DNA from: Bryum argenteum
Lineage: Eukaryota > Streptophyta > Bryopsida > Bryales > Bryaceae
Assembly (NCBI GenBank): GCA_037043015.1
Contig: CM073327.1
Coordinates: forward strand, 2,834,727 to 2,898,726
DNA length: 64,000 nucleotides
Reading direction: 5' to 3'
Position numbers and translations under genes: made by a program. The notes beneath the pieces are model-generated. The model did not search any database. It had not been told where the DNA came from and saw only the letters and a program-made list of their open reading frames with translations. Each line of letters begins with the position of its first letter. The stretch's first letter is position 1. Below, one piece after another: positions 59,472 to 64,000 of this stretch.

Positions 59472-59475
59472 TTAA

Positions 59476-60440
59476 GATATGATTAGATGTTATTTATCTC
59501 ATTTAAACTACATTGTATTTAAGAAAAGATTTGAATGTCTTAAAGTCATGTACATTTTATTAAATGGTCCTTAACAAAATCCAAGATCCTAAAGTAACTT
59601 CATTAGATTAAACAAAGGACATGTGATACCATCTTGATAAATTGTGAGATGCATTATTTTATTGTGTCCTAGGGAGTCTACTATGTAAGAGAATTGGTGA
59701 AGTTTGAAGCAGAATTTTAGGCCCGGGGTTGAACCAAAGGATGCACATGATAATGTTAAACTTTTGAAGTTGTTGACAAAATCGAATCGTACTTGGAAGG
59801 AAAAGTTGAAATTGGCTATGGTTGAAAAAACAAAGAAAATACATTGGTCCAAAGCCGCCATTCAAGCTACATGTAGAAGATATGAAACTAGACTACATTA
59901 CTAAGAGCTCGTTGACCATTGAGGGCTAATTCATGAAACTATTATTGGAAACTTAAACTAAAACCAAATATTCTATGGTATAAATTTTAGATATATAATG
60001 AATAGAACTCCATCCATCTCGGACATGAACTAAACAAAGCTTCATCAACCCTATAGATCTTCTTTGCAAATTTGTAGAAAGCTTCTTATGAAGTTAGTGT
60101 TTTACCAAGAGGCAAGCTATGAATTCTGTTCAGAGCTTATTACAAAAAAAATATATTCAAAATAGGGTAGGTAGAAATGGAGATGCTTATCAACTAATAT
60201 CTATCACTAATTTATCTTTTGTAATATCACCAAACATTTCTATAATATCACTACTATATTCATCAATTTATTAAAATAGCATTCCTCAAGTCATCGTGGC
60301 TCATGTTCCCATGTTATCATATCGAGCCACCCCAAACCTACCATTCTTTTGAAATTATACCATTCTCGTGATATTGGAGCATAAAACCCTCAAGCTTTGT
60401 GGGTTGTGCTCTTGGTGATCGACAAAACATATGTATATTA
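59476..60440. other. AT-rich intergenic DNA
   Basis: No gene recognised. A 66-codon Lys-rich + frame at 59704-59904 (KLLTKSNRTWKEKLKLAMVE) could be old coding debris but has no family I know. Confidence 0.4.
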
Positions 60441-61048
60441 GCCCCTAAATGGTTTGACTCATTTGTAGTAAAATGAACACATCCTCAAAAGCATTGTCAT
60501 AGGTGGAGGTAAAAGTGTGTTATCCAAATCTCAACCGTACAATCTTGTCGTAGACATATTGAACATCATGTGGGTCAAATTTTGAGTCATGAGGCTTCAT
60601 AGATTGCGAGATCATAATGTATTAATACTCAAAAATGATCACATAATTTCATCATTTTCACTTTAAAGTGAAAATGCTACCATTAGACTTATTGCAATGA
60701 AAAAGTCACCAATTAGAATGTTGTTCACCTTCATCTCAGTAGCATCCTTGAACAAAAAAAAACCATGAGAAAAATTTCTTTGTGCAAATTATGGCCCTGC
60801 AATGGTGAAAACTGCCCTAAATTTTACAAAGGAAAAAATGTCTAAAACTAGGCTGCTGTCACTGAAATGCATGCCATTAATTCATACTTCATTGTATGGG
60901 TCTGAGATTTTCATTATATAAACTAGACTTGATTTGGGACCCAACCCAAGTGATTTCGTCCAAAACGGAGTCCGGATGAAGAAGTTATGGCTCTCCAAAG
61001 TTGGTGTCATCCAAAATGTCGTTTTTCGACATTCGGCCCGCTTAAGGG
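60441..61048. mobile_element. Decayed element related to family B, TTAG flanks
   Basis: It starts CCCCTAAATGG after TTAG (60437-60440) and ends CGCTTAAGGG before TTAG. Near the right end is TGTCGTTTTTCGACA, the same hairpin as in the 17500-17926 element, and part of the interior recurs at 5210-5475. The two ends match poorly, so the left limit is uncertain. Confidence 0.4.
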
Positions 61049-61300
61049 TTAGAAACAAGAAGAGCTCACATGTGATAAAAACAACATGTGATTGGTCTAA
61101 AAGGACTTTAAAATGACCTTAAACTAGCAAAGAATGGTAGGTAAGAGGATGAGCTTAGTGCCCCCAAGAGGTAAACATGATGTCTCTGGTTCCACTCGCC
61201 GCATATACTCGATGTTGCATGCATCTCACCACCTGATGCAAAGAAAAAAAAAAAAGAAAAAAAGTTGTATTCATTTAGACACTAAAATTTCTCCAAAATA

Positions 61301-61404
61301 CTCCTCTGTCCTATTGTTATTGTCCAGTACTAGGTTCTCTCTAAGCTACCTCAAGAGATAGGTTTGAGAGAACCTACTGGACAACTATAATGGGAGGGAG
61401 GGAG
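61301..61404. mobile_element. Stowaway-like MITE (104 bp)
   Basis: Inside TA at 61299-61300 and 61405-61406, nearly the whole element folds on itself: left CTCCTCTGTCC...TTGTCCAGTA, inverted right CTCCCTCCCTCCC...TTGTCCAGTA, then AGGTTCTCTC on both arms. A CTCCCTCC terminus, TA duplication and hairpin structure fit Stowaway MITEs of the Tc1/mariner group. The termini differ from the Tc1-type element at 28513, so that copy is not its obvious source. Confidence 0.75.
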
Positions 61405-61406
61405 TA

Positions 61407-62930
61407 CTTCTAAAGAATGGAATGAAATTTTCATTCAAAAATCTGAGTGGTGTCAAGGCCCTAGTCTAGTCTAGAGAGCAGGGTGACATTGTCGTCGATC
61501 TGAACATTCTCCATGGCGATCGTTAGATCGGAGTGAGGCCGATTGTTTGATTACCGTACAAGCTGTTGGATTCCCTCTCGTTTTCATTGATGGATTTATT
61601 CAAGGGACAGTTACCGCATGAGCACGGCACCAATTTGTCGGGAACGAGAGAGAAAACAAAATTCTACAACAATAGATCAAATGTGAGTGAGAGATGCCTC
61701 GGCCCGTTATCATTACAGATTATTCTCCGCATTTTCTTGAACCCTAGGGTGTCCACACGCAGCAAAACATGAGAATTCGTAGGTGACATGATTGCCTGCG
61801 GTCCCGTTAACGAGCCTTGGCGCCTTTGCAGGTCCCACACTAGCCAGCAGAGACGACAATGAGCTTTGTTCTTGCTTTGTCTTATTGTTCCCGAGGCTCT
61901 TAGCGCCAGCGTTCCTGCCAAACTGTAAGCAATTTCTTACCTGTCAATGTTGTATTAATTAATATAAAGCCCTTTCCGAGTGGTTGACGAAACTTTTAAC
62001 ACAAAATACAGAAACTGATGTTGTATTAATTCAGTTCCTTTAGAAATCACTATAATCTGAATTTTTTTTACTTCGGCGTCACAACACATTAATTAGTCGA
62101 GAATCTGCACGAAGCACAGCATCCCTTGCATGATCGACTCGTTTGGCAGTGTCAGGCTGATCGGTGAACATTCTTGTCAACCCTGTCATCTTCAGCATCG
62201 GTCGAAGCGCCATCGCTCCGTTAATTCTTGTGGTACGAACACACAGCGTTCAACAGATTCCATTGTTCGAATGATGCCTCGTGCGAGAGGCTCTATCTTT
62301 CAAACCAGGGAAGGTGTTTCTCTTCTTGGCACACTTGCACTGCATCGTCCTGTCACATGGCATCATTGCTGTTGCATGTGTATCATCATGAACAGTGCCA
62401 AGATTTTTTTTTTTAACTTACCGTGGTGAAATGTCTTTTGACATCCAATAAGATAATGAGCGAATTTCAATCATTTACCGCTCGATGCATATCTGGATGT
62501 CGGTGTCTGATTTGAGACCATTGGATTGGAATGGAATGCAGAACTGTTCCTTGATCTTTTACCCGGAGGTTGCTTCGAATCGGGAAGGGGAGACGTGCGT
62601 GTCGAGTAGTGAAGCTGTTGTGCATAAAGACAATTTTCTGATCGGTGTTCTGTGTCTACTCAGCTCCTCAGACACCGAAACTCAACATAAGCATGGACAT
62701 GACTGAAGGTGGTCAGTCTATCTAGCTTCAAATTGTACCATTCTTCATGGAGCACTTCCAAGCATGATCGAAAAGTATATGCGTCCAAATTGTCAGATTC
62801 ATGAGTAATAAATCTGTAAGGAAACTAAAGTTCTCCAGATAGGTTGTCCCATACTGTACTGTATTGTCGATTTTTCACAATTTCGCACTAAAGGGTCACT
62901 CCTGTTGCCCTTGTGTGTCCTAATGAGCCA
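61407..62930. other. Intergenic DNA, GC-richer in parts, no gene recognised
   Basis: Frames at 61566-61772, 62130-62429 and 62485-62706 have no family resemblance, and I cannot connect them by splice sites into one protein. They could be exons of a lineage-specific gene or non-coding transcript. Confidence 0.35.
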
Positions 62931-63116
62931 CATTCCAGCCACTCTACAGATTTACTCTACAGATTCAGGGACACATGAATGACAAGAAGTCTGATAAAAA
63001 GTTGTCCTGCAACAAGATACATGGTTTTACATTCTAGCCGCTCTACAGATTTAGGGACACATGAATGACAAGAAGTCTGGTAAAAAGTTGTCCTGCAACA
63101 AGATACATAGTTTTAG
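62931..63116. repeat. Direct tandem duplication, ~86-99 bp units
   Basis: Copies start with CATTC(C/T)AGCC at 62931 and 63030. Copy one has an extra 13 bp from local doubling of CTCTACAGATTTA. The rest is nearly identical, for example 'gggacacatgaatgacaaga'. Confidence 0.85.
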
Positions 63117-63201
63117 AATAAGGCAGATGTAAGTCGGCCTTTTTAGTCTTTTATGTTTACAACAAAAGACTACGTATTGCAAACGCTTATTTTGTCCATG
63201 A

Positions 63202-63650
63202 AACTTTAAGAAAGTAAAAGGAATAGATCTTATTTTCAAAGATGGTACCCGAGATCAACTTTTGTTGATCGCCCCCATCTTGTTTTTTGAATGAAAGCTA
63301 CCGTCAAATATTTACTTCATTCCACGCGTCATTGCATATTATTTTGTGCATTCAAAAGAAACAAGGCATTGTATGCTCACGGAGAATCCACTTCATGTAG
63401 AGGTAGAGTGCTAGAAACTCTAGCTTTTAAGAAAGTAAACGGAACGGATCTTGTTTTAAAAAACGGTACCCGATATCAAATTTTGTTGATCGCCCCCCAT
63501 CTCGTTCTTTGTATGAAAAGCTACGGTCAAAGATTTACTTCATTCCACGCGTCATTGTGTAGTATTTTGTGCATTCAAAAACGACAAGGCATTGTATACT
63601 CACGAAGAATCCACTTCATGTAGAGGTAGAGTACTAGAAACTGTAGCAGT
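63202..63650. repeat. Direct tandem duplication, ~221-bp units
   Basis: Copy one is about 63202-63422 and copy two about 63423-63650. Shared text includes 'ttacttcattccacgcgtca' and 'tccacttcatgtagaggtag'. Divergence is about 10 percent by eye. A 110-codon frame through both copies (63291-63623) has no family and is probably chance. Confidence 0.85.
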
Positions 63651-64000
63651 GCCAATAACGATTGGCTAGCCTATTTCACCCGGAGGACACAGTTGCTCTA
63701 CTATTTAAGTTTTAGGTACATATAGTGAACATCATAGGGTGTCATTTTAGAAACACCTATACCTTGAGCTTAAAAAATTCATGGCAGATTGTAGAAAGGC
63801 TTAAAAATTAGTCGTTCCACTTGGTCTAACCTTCCACTAACTTTTCCCATGCTCAAATCTTGCTTCTACTACATCCAAAATCCATGATTACATCAGAGTT
63901 AATTCAAAATTTATCATTCCAAGTGTTCTAATTCCTACATACTTTGTCATTTTTTAGAGCAAAAGTACAAAATTACCACCAAATATGCATTGGCTTGAGT
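63651..64000. other. AT-rich intergenic DNA, nothing recognised
   Basis: No frame, repeat or boundary of note. Confidence 0.5.

Noticed and set aside
63291..63623. 110-codon frame across the tandem duplication
   Set aside because: It spans both repeat copies in different registers of the unit and has no family; open by chance.
1..64000. Integrated virus, plasmid, rRNA cluster or bacterial operon
   Set aside because: No viral, plasmid or ribosomal RNA signature was seen; apart from the single deacetylase gene all coding sequence is plant-like with plant introns or typical plant transposons.

Overview
The window is nuclear DNA of a land plant. It has AT-rich intergenic DNA, GC-richer exons, GT-AG introns and plant-type genes: SERRATE, an ERF transcription factor, a two-domain plant glyoxalase I, and a plant molybdenum-cofactor-sulfurase-like PLP protein. 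A gene for the centriole protein POC1, with its WD40 repeats and C-terminal POC1 motif, points to a species with flagellated sperm. A bryophyte (liverwort-like) is my best guess; a fern or lycophyte is possible. This is inference from gene content, not from a database match.

Layout: 1-7.1 kb is gene-poor and holds two TTAA-flanked elements. At 7.1-9.3 kb a 22-bp hairpin repeat array precedes a small EGF-domain membrane protein gene (+). At 13-15.2 kb lies an intronless MOCOS-like gene (+). At 17-18 kb two TTAA elements are nested one in the other. SERRATE (12 coding exons, +) spans 18.4-23.6 kb. From 24 to 28 kb there is a CACTA-type MITE, more TTAA elements and a copia LTR fragment. From 28.3 to 34.5 kb there is a 166/200-bp satellite into which a Tc1-type DD34E transposon with ~580-bp terminal inverted repeats has inserted. 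A copia gag relic lies at 36-37.4 kb. At 37.8-38.6 kb is a GC-rich, bacterial-looking polysaccharide deacetylase gene with one short intron and a frameshift.

POC1 (11 coding exons, -) spans 38.9-43.3 kb, head to head with the glyoxalase I gene (8 coding exons, +, 44.1-46.4 kb). The glyoxalase gene converges on an intronless ERF repressor gene (-, 47.0-48.6 kb). From 49 to 64 kb I recognise no host gene. This stretch holds TTAA elements (one carrying an exon-like insert), a 5'-truncated LINE with an in-frame stop, a Harbinger-like and a Stowaway-like MITE, and local duplications.

The host genes are unrelated housekeeping or developmental genes rather than a pathway. The most unusual theme is a set of coding-free elements with several different terminal sequences. 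All sit on TTAA target duplications and most have CCC...GGG ends (piggyBac-like). One nested pair shows the TTAA duplication almost experimentally. All splice models were built by hand from reading frame, family alignment from memory and GT-AG sites; total coding lengths are divisible by three. No search was run.
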